A stretch of DNA of 64,000 bases from Antarcticibacterium arcticum (GTDB lineage Bacteria > Bacteroidota > Bacteroidia > Flavobacteriales > Flavobacteriaceae), in NCBI RefSeq assembly GCF_007993795.1, contig NZ_CP042476.1, forward strand, positions 2,542,001-2,606,000, given 5' to 3'. The position numbers and the translations under genes were made by a program. The notes under the pieces were generated by a model. It worked only from the letters and a program-made list of their open reading frames with translations, ran no database searches and was not told the origin of the DNA. Shown here piece after piece: positions 44,040-52,033 of this stretch. Each line of letters begins with the position of its first letter. The stretch's first letter is position 1.

Positions 44040-45356
44040 ATGGAATTAAAAGAAAAACTTATATCCTCATTTCTGGCTTTTGAAGAAGCCTGTGATGTGG
44101 ATTCAGAAATACATGATCTTAGGTGTGAAGCCATTAAGGAGTTTGAAAATTTAGGCTTTCCTTCAAAAAAGGAAGAAGCCTGGAAATACACCTCCCTGAA
44201 TTCGGTTTTAAACCATGATTACAGCGTTTTCCCAAAAAAGGAAAATGCAATAGAATATAAGGATATTAAAAAATATCTAATCCACGATATAGATACTTAT
44301 AACCTTATTTTCATTGACGGGATTTTTTCCTCTCACCTTTCGCAAACTACGCATGAGAAAATAGATGTGTGCCTTATGTCGGCAGCAATGGTAAAACCAA
44401 AATACCGTGCAGTTGTAGATAAATATTTCAATACGATTGTTTCTAAAGAAAATGGGTTTACACCGCTTAATACAGCTTTTGCAAAAGAAGGTGCTTTTAT
44501 AAATATTCCCAGGAACATTGTGGTAGACAAACCTGTACAAATTGTAAATTTTGCAACAGGTAATGAAGCTGCTTTAATGATACAGCCCCGCAATTTAATT
44601 GTGGTAGGGGAAAACGCCCAGATCCAGATCATCGAGCGGCATCAAAGCCTTACAGATAATCCTGTGCTCACCAACTCTGTGACCGAAGTTTTTGCAGAGA
44701 AAAGAGCCATCGTAGATTATTATAAGATCCAGAATGACAGGTCTTCAGCCTCTCTTATAGATAATACCTTTATCGAGCAGAAAGATGACAGCAACTGCTC
44801 TATGCATACCTTTTCATTTGGAGGGAAATTGACCCGTAACAATCTTAATTTCTACCAAAGGGGAGAGCATATAGATTCTACTCTCAAAGGAATAACTATT
44901 ATAGAAGATAAGCAGTTGGTAGATCACAATACCCTGGTACATCATATTTCACCTAACTGCGAAAGCCACCAGGATTATAAAGGAATTTTTGCCGATAAAT
45001 CAACCGGGGTTTTCAACGGTAAAGTCCTTGTAGAGAAAGAAGCCCAAAAGATAAATGCCTTCCAGGCAAACAACAATATATTGCTGGACGATCAGGCCAC
45101 CATCAATTCAAAACCTCAACTTGAGATCTTTGCAGATGATGTGAAATGTAGCCACGGTTGCACAATTGGCCAGTTGGATGCAGATTCCCTGTTTTACCTG
45201 AGATCCCGTGGTATCCCCTTAAAAGAAGCCAAAGCTCTTTTAATGTATGCATTTGCCAGCAACGTGCTGGATAGCGTAAAAATACCGGAAATTAAAAAAA
45301 GAATTACCCACCAGATAGCCCTTAAACTGGAAGTGAATTTAGGATTTGACCTTTAA
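44040..45356 (+). CDS. sufD: Fe-S assembly protein SufD
   Basis: The 438-residue SufB paralogue forms the heterodimer scaffold. The N-terminus (KEEAWKYTSLNSVLNH) and the core VPQ-like block NIPRNIVVDKPVQIVNFATGN are typical. The C-terminal TINSKPQLEIFADDVKCSHGCTIGQLDADSLFYLRSRGI (about 358-396) is the family signature, including the conserved His. Length fits (about 430-440). It lies 82 bp after sufC and 42 bp before sufS. Confidence 0.97.
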   Translation: MELKEKLISSFLAFEEACDVDSEIHDLRCEAIKEFENLGFPSKKEEAWKYTSLNSVLNHDYSVFPKKENAIEYKDIKKYLIHDIDTYNLIFIDGIFSSHLSQTTHEKIDVCLMSAAMVKPKYRAVVDKYFNTIVSKENGFTPLNTAFAKEGAFINIPRNIVVDKPVQIVNFATGNEAALMIQPRNLIVVGENAQIQIIERHQSLTDNPVLTNSVTEVFAEKRAIVDYYKIQNDRSSASLIDNTFIEQKDDSNCSMHTFSFGGKLTRNNLNFYQRGEHIDSTLKGITIIEDKQLVDHNTLVHHISPNCESHQDYKGIFADKSTGVFNGKVLVEKEAQKINAFQANNNILLDDQATINSKPQLEIFADDVKCSHGCTIGQLDADSLFYLRSRGIPLKEAKALLMYAFASNVLDSVKIPEIKKRITHQIALKLEVNLGFDL

Positions 45357-45398
45357 TTACTGTTGTTTGAAAGCAGCGGGGTTTTAAGCAGAAAGATT

Positions 45399-46636
45399 AT
45401 GAAAGTTGCCGCTCAAAATATCCCATTTGATGTTGAGAAGATAAGAAGAGATTTTCCCATTCTTAACCGGAAGGTGAATGGTTATCCTCTTGTATATTTT
45501 GATAATGCTGCAACTTCCCAGACCCCAAAGCAGGTAATGGATGCTATTGTAGAATACTATTCAAACTACAATTCCAATATTCACCGCGGGGTACACAGCC
45601 TCTCGCAGGAGGCAACAGATAAATATGAGGAAGCCCGGCGTAAGGTGCAACATCATCTTAACGCGGCTCATCCTTATGAGATTATATTCACTTCCGGTAC
45701 TACCCATGGAATAAATATGGTAGCCAACGGATTTGGATCGCTGTTAAAAAAAGGGGATGAGATCCTGGTTTCAGCTTTAGAACATCACTCCAATATTGTT
45801 CCCTGGCAAATGCTTTGTGAAAAAACAGGGGCTATTTTAAAAGTGATCCCCATGGATCAAAACGGGGAACTTATTATCGCTGAATTTGATAAGTTGCTTT
45901 CAGAAAAAACAAAAGTGGTTTTTGTGAATCATGTTTCCAATGCTTTGGGAACCGTGAATCCAATAAGGGAGATCATTGAGAAGGCACATACGGTGAGCGC
46001 GGCAGTTCTAATTGACGGAGCTCAGGCAGCACCTCACATTAAGGCAAATGTACAGGAACTTGATGTAGATTTTTATGTGGTTTCGGCCCATAAAATGTGT
46101 GGGCCAACGGGAGTGGGGTTGTGTACGGTAAAGAAGAATGGCTTAAAAAGCTTCCGCCGTATCAGGGTGGAGGTGAAATGATCGCTACGGTGACTTTTGA
46201 AAAAACCACTTATGCCGATCTTCCGCATAAATTTGAAGCCGGTACTCCTAATATTTGCGGAGGTATTGCTTTTGGGGCTGCACTTGATTATATGAATTCG
46301 ATTGGTTTTGATACAATTGCAGCTTATGAGCAGGAATTACTGGAATATGCCACTCAAAAACTACTGGAAATAGAAGGGGTGAAGATCTACGGAATCGCGA
46401 AGGAAAAAACCGCTGTAATTTCTTTCAATATTGAAGGTATACACCCCTATGATATAGGTTCGATAATTGATAAATTAGGTATTGCGGTGCGCACCGGCCA
46501 TCATTGCGCACAACCTATTATGGATTATTTCGGGATCCCGGGTACTGTAAGAGCTTCGTTTGCATTTTATAATACAAGGGAAGAAATTGATATCTTTATT
46601 AAAGCAATAAAGCGTGCAAAAGCCATGCTGGAATAA
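45399..46636 (+). pseudogene. sufS: Cysteine desulfurase SufS with a one-base frameshift
   Basis: SufS supplies sulfur by desulfurating cysteine. Reading from ATG 45399, the frame holds the N-terminal PLP domain to SAHKMCGPTGVG (Lys232 binds PLP) and then leaves the family with LCTVKKNG. The next frame, from about 46119, continues VVYGKEEWLKKLPPYQGGGEMIATVTF and includes RTGHHCAQPI with the active-site Cys. One missing G in the run 46115-46118 joins them and restores a 412-residue SufS, close to the usual 405. All known catalytic residues survive in the two parts. Since sufS is normally needed, an assembly or sequencing error is as likely as a real mutation. Confidence 0.9.
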
Positions 46637-46646
46637 AATTTCACCT

Positions 46647-47081
46647 ATGAAAAAATTTATGTTTGCTTTACTTATTCTCTTTTATTCCTGCGGAAGTAAT
46701 CAGGAAAATAAATCGGGAGGAGAAGATAACGATCTGGTATCAGCGGAAAACATTGAGCTTTCCGGCAATTATATGATCCGGAATATAAGGGCTGAAAATG
46801 TAGCTTCAGAAAAAATAGAATTGAAATTTGACAGCACCAGGCAGGAATTTTCAGGAAATGCAGGCTGCAATAGATTCAGTTCAGGATATGAAAGGTCCGG
46901 AATAAAGGTAACTTTTAAACCTGTGGTAAGCACCAAAATGTATTGTGAGGGTAAAATGGAAATGGAAAGTGCTATAACAGAAATCCTGCCCGAAATTACC
47001 CAAATGGTCCTGCAGAATGGGGAACTGGTTTTTATTAATGAAAACCTGGATCCACTGTTAACAATAGAAAAAATAAAATGA
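46647..47081 (+). CDS. META/HslJ-like domain lipoprotein
   Basis: From the ATG at 46647 the product has 144 residues. MKKFMFALLILFYSCGSNQ is a lipoprotein signal with Cys at about residue 15. SGNYMIRNIRAENVASEKIELKFDSTRQEFSGNAGCNRFSSGYE fits the META/HslJ fold, with NAGCNRFSS being the family signature. The upstream in-frame codons overlap sufS and are rejected. It overlaps sufE by four bases (ATGA), which couples it to the suf operon. Family function is linked to stress and envelope tolerance in other bacteria. Confidence 0.87.
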   Translation: MKKFMFALLILFYSCGSNQENKSGGEDNDLVSAENIELSGNYMIRNIRAENVASEKIELKFDSTRQEFSGNAGCNRFSSGYERSGIKVTFKPVVSTKMYCEGKMEMESAITEILPEITQMVLQNGELVFINENLDPLLTIEKIK

Positions 47082-47503
47082 GCAATATAAAAGAAATACA
47101 GGATGAGATCGTAGAGGAGTTTTCCATGTTTGATGACTGGATACAACGCTATGAACATATGATAGAATTGGGCAAGTCCCTTCCCCTAATAGAGGAAAAA
47201 TATAAAGTTGATGAAAATCTCATCAAAGGTTGCCAAAGCAAGGTGTGGGTGCATGCCGACCTTGAAGGCGATAAACTGCTTTTTACTGCAGATAGTGACG
47301 CGATAATAACAAAAGGCATTGTGGCCTTGTTGGTAAGAGTATTTTCAAACCAACACCCCAAAGATATTTTAGCGGCAGATACGGCATTTATTGATGAAAT
47401 TGGGTTAAAAGAACATCTATCCCCTACCCGCGCCAATGGGTTGGTAAGCATGATCAAACAACTTAAAATGTATGCTGTCGCATACCAAACACAATTAAAT
47501 TAA
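47078..47503 (+). CDS. sufE: Sulfur acceptor SufE
   Basis: SufE accepts sulfur from SufS. The 141-residue protein has the acceptor Cys52 in LIKGCQSKVWV, with SFEI-like IQDEIVEEFSMFDDWIQRYEHMIELGKSLP before it and FIDEIGLKEHLSPTRANGLVSMIKQLK at the end. Length is normal (about 138-142). The start codon overlaps the stop of the META gene. Confidence 0.97.
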   Translation: MSNIKEIQDEIVEEFSMFDDWIQRYEHMIELGKSLPLIEEKYKVDENLIKGCQSKVWVHADLEGDKLLFTADSDAIITKGIVALLVRVFSNQHPKDILAADTAFIDEIGLKEHLSPTRANGLVSMIKQLKMYAVAYQTQLN

Positions 47504-47504
47504 C

Positions 47505-47828
47505 ATGGAACAGGAAATTAATACAGAGGAACTAGGCGATAAAATTGTTAGGGTTTTAAAAACGATCTATGATCCCGAGATCCCGGTAGACATTTATGAA
47601 CTGGGACTTATTTATGATGTGATGGTAAATACAGATAGTGATGTAAAGATCCTTATGACTTTAACCACCCCAAATTGCCCGGTAGCCGAAAGTCTTCCAA
47701 GAGAAGTTGAGGAAAGAGTTAAATCCCTTGACCTGGTAAAGGATTGTGAAGTGGAGATAACATTTGATCCACCCTGGACACAAGACCTTATGAGTGAAGA
47801 GGCAAAACTGGAACTGGGAATGTTATAA
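47505..47828 (+). CDS. sufT: SufT-like DUF59 (MIP18 family) Fe-S assembly protein
   Basis: The 107-residue DUF59 protein has IYDPEIPVDIYELGLIYDV (about 24-42) and LTTPNCPVAESLPREVEE (about 56-73), the conserved Cys block, and ends ITFDPPWTQDLMSEEAKLELGML. Such proteins, often called SufT or the SUF system DUF59 factor, help maturation of Fe-S enzymes. It begins 1 bp after the sufE stop, in the same operon. Confidence 0.94.
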   Translation: MEQEINTEELGDKIVRVLKTIYDPEIPVDIYELGLIYDVMVNTDSDVKILMTLTTPNCPVAESLPREVEERVKSLDLVKDCEVEITFDPPWTQDLMSEEAKLELGML

Positions 47829-47868
47829 CATTCCTTTTTTTTGCATTAAAAAGATTAAAAAAGAAGAT

Positions 47869-48381
47869 ATGTCGGCGGAAATTATAAACAGGGTTGCCAA
47901 TAGCAGCCTTATCACTTTTAACCTGGAAGATCTTTATTTGCCGGGGGATAGGCTATTAATTGATATCTCAGACTGGTTAATGGAAGGATTGGTGCTTCGG
48001 GAAAGTTTATTCCGGGAAAAAGCGGCAGCACAGGACTGGAGTATTTATAAAGACGCATATGTGGCTTTAACCTGCTCTACACAAGCTATTATTCCTGCCT
48101 GGGCCTATATGTTGTTATCATCCTACCTGCAACCCTTCGCCAAAAAAGTGGTTGCAGGAGATCTAAAAACTTTGGAAACCACACTCTATGCAGAGATTTT
48201 AAAAGATCTGGATGTCTCTTATTTAAAAGATAAACCGGTAATTATTAAAGGTTGTTCCAATAAACCGGTGCCGGAAAATGCTTATTTATTGTTGATCTCC
48301 AAATTACAACCAATAGTAAAAAGTATTATGTACGGGGAGGCATGCTCCTCGGTTCCTCTTTATAAAAAACCAAAAAGTTAA
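47869..48381 (+). CDS. DUF2480 family protein
   Basis: From the ATG at 47869 the protein has 170 residues: MSAEIINRVANSSLITFNLEDLYLPGDRLLIDISDWLMEGL. The sequence up to that point is not conserved and overlaps sufT. The pattern fits DUF2480, a Bacteroidota family commonly at the end of suf operons; CSTQAIIPAWAYMLLSSYLQP and KGCSNKPVPENAYLLL contain its conserved Cys. Its function is unknown; a Fe-S role is inferred from the operon alone. Confidence 0.87.
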   Translation: MSAEIINRVANSSLITFNLEDLYLPGDRLLIDISDWLMEGLVLRESLFREKAAAQDWSIYKDAYVALTCSTQAIIPAWAYMLLSSYLQPFAKKVVAGDLKTLETTLYAEILKDLDVSYLKDKPVIIKGCSNKPVPENAYLLLISKLQPIVKSIMYGEACSSVPLYKKPKS

Positions 48382-48384
48382 TCA

Positions 48385-49281
48385 ATGAAGAAAATTTTAC
48401 TTTCCATAATTCTACTAGTGCTAAGCCTTAGCTTAAGCGCACAGGAAGAAACAAAAGATACCCCTCCAAATGGTTGGAAAAATGAAGGTTCTGTTCAGCT
48501 TTTATTCAATCAGTCGGCTTTTAATAAAGAATGGACCGGGGGAGGAACTTCCAGTATCGCCGGAAATTTAACAGTGAACTATGAAGAAAACTACCGGATG
48601 AACAGGTTTTCGTGGACAAACAGTTTTTTTGGTAACTACGGACTTACAAAAATCAAGGGAGATGAATATGCCAGAAAAACCAGTGACAGGCTTGAGATAA
48701 ATTCTATTGCAGGATACCAGATGAAAAATTCCAACTGGTATTATTCTTACTTTGCAAACTTCAGGACCCAATTTGACAAGGGCTATGAATTCAACACCAA
48801 CCCGGACACAGGCGAAATTACCAGGGTAGAAACAACAACTTTTCTTTCTCCCGGGTATTTACAAACGGGGCCCGGTTTGATGTGGAAAAAGAATGAGGAT
48901 TTTGTAATTAATATAGCCCCGGCCACTGCTCGCTTTATTTTTGTAGACAGCAAATTCACTTCGGTGCCCGGCTATGTAGATGGACAGTACTTTGGGGTAG
49001 ATGCCGGAAAATCTAATCGTTTCGAGTTTGGAGCTTCTCTAAGCGGTTATTTAAAAACAAAGATCATGGAGAATGTCACTATGGAAAATAACATTAATTT
49101 CTATTCAAATTATCTGGAGAATCCGGGAAATATAGATATAGATTATTTAATGAATATGGAGCTTGGAATAAATAAATATCTATCTGCAAACCTTATTTTT
49201 CAGGCAATTTATGATGACAATGCCGTGGGGGCCTTCCAGATAAGAGAGGTTTTTGGCCTGGGTGTCAACTATACCTTCTAA
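48385..49281 (+). CDS. DUF3078 outer-membrane-like protein
   Basis: The 298-residue protein has signal peptide MKKILLSIILLVLSLSLSAQ and a beta-barrel-type body. The block WKNEGSVQLLFNQSAFNKEWTGGGTSSIAGNL (about 31-62) is typical of DUF3078. Strands end with aromatic residues and the C-terminus ends in GLGVNYTF, as an outer-membrane beta-barrel would. It begins 3 bp after the DUF2480 gene and is the last gene before the operon terminator. Function unknown. Confidence 0.88.
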   Translation: MKKILLSIILLVLSLSLSAQEETKDTPPNGWKNEGSVQLLFNQSAFNKEWTGGGTSSIAGNLTVNYEENYRMNRFSWTNSFFGNYGLTKIKGDEYARKTSDRLEINSIAGYQMKNSNWYYSYFANFRTQFDKGYEFNTNPDTGEITRVETTTFLSPGYLQTGPGLMWKKNEDFVINIAPATARFIFVDSKFTSVPGYVDGQYFGVDAGKSNRFEFGASLSGYLKTKIMENVTMENNINFYSNYLENPGNIDIDYLMNMELGINKYLSANLIFQAIYDDNAVGAFQIREVFGLGVNYTF

Positions 49282-49300
49282 ACTTTTCAGGTTTAAATTT

Positions 49301-49333
49301 AAATTCCGGAACCCAGGTTCCGGAATTTTTGTT
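49301..49333 (+). terminator. Terminator of the suf operon
   Basis: A perfect 12-bp stem AAATTCCGGAAC/GTTCCGGAATTT with loop CCAG is followed by a T-rich run. It lies 19 bp past the DUF3078 stop. Confidence 0.92.
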
Positions 49334-49400
49334 TTAAATAATTTCTAGTTAAAATTTTGTTGTATAACTTCGGGTTTAACCTTAGATAGATAGTATTATG

Positions 49401-49408
49401 TAACTTTG
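49401..49408 (+). promoter_or_regulatory. hflX -7 element almost abutting the ATG
   Basis: TAACTTTG matches TAnnTTTG and ends 5 nt before the hflX ATG (49414), implying a leaderless or near-leaderless transcript. No -33 TTG is found at 17-23 nt. Confidence 0.5.
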
Positions 49409-49413
49409 TTTCT

Positions 49414-50634
49414 ATGATAGAAAAAAGCGATTTAAATTATGAAAAAGTTGTCCTCATAGGTATAGTTACCCGTGATCAGGACGCCGATAAACTGGATGAG
49501 TACTTAGACGAACTTGAATTTCTAACATATACGGCCGGTGGGGAAGTCTTAAAAAGATTTACCCAAAAAATGGATAAACCAGATCCCAAAACCTTAATGG
49601 GCTCCGGTAAGATCCAGGAGGTAAAAAATTATATTGATGCTCACGAAGTGGGCACAGCAATTTTCGATGATGAACTTTCTCCTGCGCAGCAAAAGAATAT
49701 AGAAAAGGTCCTTCAATGTAAGATCCTGGACAGGACCAACCTTATCCTGGATATATTTGCCCAAAGAGCCCAAACCAGCTATGCACGCACCCAGGTGGAA
49801 CTGGCTCAATATCAATACTTACTTCCACGCCTTGCAGGTATGTGGACCCACCTTGAAAGACAACGTGGGGGGATTGGAATGAGAGGTCCCGGGGAAACTG
49901 AGATTGAAACAGACAGAAGGATAGTTAGAGATAAAATAGCCCTGCTTAAAAAGAAAATAGAGACCATAGACAAGCAAATGGAAGTACAACGCGGTAACCG
50001 CGGCCAATTGGTTCGGGTAGCGCTGGTTGGATACACCAATGTTGGGAAATCTACCCTAATGAATGTGGTAAGCAAAAGCGAGGTTTTTGCCGAAAATAAA
50101 CTATTTGCCACTTTAGATACTACCGTAAGAAAAGTGGTGATAAGAAACCTGCCTTTCCTGCTTACGGATACTGTAGGATTTATTAGAAAATTGCCTACGC
50201 AATTGGTAGAATCTTTTAAATCTACCCTGGATGAAGTACGTGAAGCAGATCTTCTGCTGCATATTGTAGATATATCGCATCCAAACTTTGAAGATCATAT
50301 AGAATCTGTAAACCAGACGCTGGCAGATATTAAAAGTGCGAGTAAACCTACCATTATGGTATTCAATAAAATTGATGCCTACAAGGAGGAAAAAATCCAG
50401 GAAGATGACCTTATGACCGAAAAGACCTCAAGACATAATACCCTCGAGGAATGGAGGCAAACCTGGATGAACAAAATGGGTAACAACGTCCTGTTCATTT
50501 CAGCACTTAATAAAGAAAACCTGGAGGATTTCAGGAAAAAGCTATATGAAGCCGTAAGAGATATTCACGTTACACGTTTTCCCTACAACAGCTTTCTTTA
50601 TCCCGAATATGATGAAATGGGAGAGGAAGAATAA
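49414..50634 (+). CDS. hflX: Ribosome-associated GTPase HflX
   Basis: The 406-residue GTPase splits stalled 70S ribosomes under stress in other bacteria. The N-terminal domain includes FDDELSPAQQKNIEK and DRTNLILDIFAQRAQTSYARTQVELAQYQYLLPRLAGMW (about 110-148). GTPase motifs are GYTNVGKST (G1), DTVGFI (G3) and NKID (G4). A C-terminal extension after the G domain has EWRQTWMNKMGNNVLFISALNKENL. Length is in the normal range. It starts after the suf terminator and is independent of that operon. Confidence 0.97.
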   Translation: MIEKSDLNYEKVVLIGIVTRDQDADKLDEYLDELEFLTYTAGGEVLKRFTQKMDKPDPKTLMGSGKIQEVKNYIDAHEVGTAIFDDELSPAQQKNIEKVLQCKILDRTNLILDIFAQRAQTSYARTQVELAQYQYLLPRLAGMWTHLERQRGGIGMRGPGETEIETDRRIVRDKIALLKKKIETIDKQMEVQRGNRGQLVRVALVGYTNVGKSTLMNVVSKSEVFAENKLFATLDTTVRKVVIRNLPFLLTDTVGFIRKLPTQLVESFKSTLDEVREADLLLHIVDISHPNFEDHIESVNQTLADIKSASKPTIMVFNKIDAYKEEKIQEDDLMTEKTSRHNTLEEWRQTWMNKMGNNVLFISALNKENLEDFRKKLYEAVRDIHVTRFPYNSFLYPEYDEMGEEE

Positions 50635-50722
50635 ACTTTCAAAATTTTATTTTTCTTATTAAATTAGACAATATCAATCGTATACCCTCCGGAAGATTAT
50701 TTAAAAATAAAAAATTCAATCT

Positions 50723-51454
50723 ATGAAAAAGTTAGTAATCTTACCCATTTTCCTTTTTTGCGGAATTTTATTCTCCCAGGACCTAAACGGCTCCTGGAAG
50801 CTAACACATAAGAACGGAGAACCGGTAACAGATAAGGAAGTGGTGCGAATTAACCAGGATGGTTATTTTGCTTATGGATCTAAAGAAATGGGCACTAACA
50901 AATTTTTAAGTGCAGGTGGGGGTGAGTTTACGGTAACAGGAAATAAATATGCCGAAACCAGGGATTTTGATACCCAGGATACTTCCAGAATTGGTAAGTC
51001 CCGGGAAGCAGAGCTAAGCTGGGAAGGAGATAACACCATTGTAATTTCTGACGGCAGCGTTTCAAAAAAGTGGGAAAAAATACCTGCAGCGGCAGATGCT
51101 TTAACCCGAAATTGGGTGATTACAGGTAGAGAACGCAATGGAGAGATGAGAACAATGACACCGGGTGACAGGCGAACAGTTAAAATTTTGAGTGGAGGCC
51201 GTTTCCAGTGGATCGCATTTAACTCGGCCACCGGAGAATTTAGCGGGACCGGAGGCGGAACGTACACTGCCAAAGAGGGAAAATATATAGAAAATATTGA
51301 ATTTTTCTCACGGGATGACAGCCGTGTGGGTGCGAGCCTGGAATTTGATTTTGAAGTGAAAGATGGAAAATGGCACCATAAAGGCACCAGCTCAAAAGGT
51401 GACCCCATTTATGAAATATGGTCTCCATATGCTGAAGCCTATAAAAAGCCCTAA
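50723..51454 (+). CDS. Secreted protein with an internal duplication
   Basis: No named family is recognised. The 243-residue product has signal peptide MKKLVILPIFLFCGILFSQ. Two copies of a domain of about 100 residues follow: the first has AGGGEFTVTGNKYAETRDFDTQDTSRIGKS and the second TGGGTYTAKEGKYIENIEFFSRDDSRVGAS, in the same order relative to GSWKL and NWVI. The fold looks lipocalin- or beta-barrel-like, as the Gly-x-Trp start and beta pattern suggest. It lies 88 bp after hflX and may be transcribed from its own promoter; a terminator follows it. Confidence 0.8.
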   Translation: MKKLVILPIFLFCGILFSQDLNGSWKLTHKNGEPVTDKEVVRINQDGYFAYGSKEMGTNKFLSAGGGEFTVTGNKYAETRDFDTQDTSRIGKSREAELSWEGDNTIVISDGSVSKKWEKIPAAADALTRNWVITGRERNGEMRTMTPGDRRTVKILSGGRFQWIAFNSATGEFSGTGGGTYTAKEGKYIENIEFFSRDDSRVGASLEFDFEVKDGKWHHKGTSSKGDPIYEIWSPYAEAYKKP

Positions 51455-51476
51455 AAATAATTTAATTTATAAAAAC

Positions 51477-51508
51477 AAAAAGATCAGCCGGTGAGCTGAT
51501 CTTTTTAT
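51477..51508 (+). terminator. Terminator after the duplicated-domain gene
   Basis: A perfect 11-bp stem AAAAGATCAGC/GCTGATCTTTT with loop CGGTGA has an A-rich left side and T-rich right side, so it can serve both strands. Confidence 0.87.
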
Positions 51509-51547
51509 TTAAGGCCAAAAGATATCTACTTAAATATTTTTAAAGAC

Positions 51548-51955
51548 CTAATTGCGTTGCATTCTCGCTTCCAAAGGCATATAATATTCTCCTTTGGGAG
51601 CCGATTTCAGGCTGAAAAGCATAGTGTCCTCATTTGGAAGATATTGCAGCTGCACATTTCCCACAGCATAACTGTACCCGCTTCTTATACTTCCCTGGAA
51701 AATATTTTCAGCTTTACGTATAAGAACAATGGTAAAATCATCTCTTGTATCATTACAATCAATGCGGTCCCCTTGTAAATAAACGCTGCAATGATTTCCC
51801 CTGTAGTTATCTTCAGAAGCCTGGATAAGTTCAACCGTAAACATGTTGTTACCCTCAGTCGAGTTCCAGCTCCAGGATCCTGAGATATCCTGAGCATTTG
51901 TAGAATGAATAAATAAGAATACCATTACCGGTATCAAAAGTAATTTTTTTACCAT
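51548..51955 (-). CDS. Small secreted protein of unknown function
   Basis: The 135-residue product has signal peptide MVKKLLLIPVMVFLFIHSTNAQ. The mature part starts DISGSWSWNSTEGNNMFTVELIQ, a short beta-sandwich-like domain with two Cys residues (HCSVYL and IDCND) that may bond. The opening Gly-Ser-Trp resembles the neighbour at 50723 but the overall similarity is weak. It may belong to a DUF6705-type family; this is uncertain. It converges on the terminator at 51477-51508. Confidence 0.75.
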   Translation of the reverse strand: MVKKLLLIPVMVFLFIHSTNAQDISGSWSWNSTEGNNMFTVELIQASEDNYRGNHCSVYLQGDRIDCNDTRDDFTIVLIRKAENIFQGSIRSGYSYAVGNVQLQYLPNEDTMLFSLKSAPKGEYYMPLEARMQRN

Positions 51956-52012
51956 ACACTTAAAATTAAATAATTGAAACAGAGGGGATTATAAAGCTAT
52001 TTATAATATAGG

Positions 52013-52020
52013 CAAAAGTA
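52013..52020 (-). promoter_or_regulatory. Candidate -7 element for the small secreted protein gene
   Basis: Minus-strand TACTTTTG matches TAnnTTTG and lies 57 nt before the ATG at 51955. No -33 box at normal distance. Confidence 0.35.
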
Positions 52021-52033
52021 ATAAAAAGTTATC

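Noticed and set aside
50872..51408. 178-codon minus-strand frame opposite the duplicated-domain gene
   Set aside because: The plus-strand frame has a signal peptide and a repeat structure; the minus one has neither and mirrors its codons.
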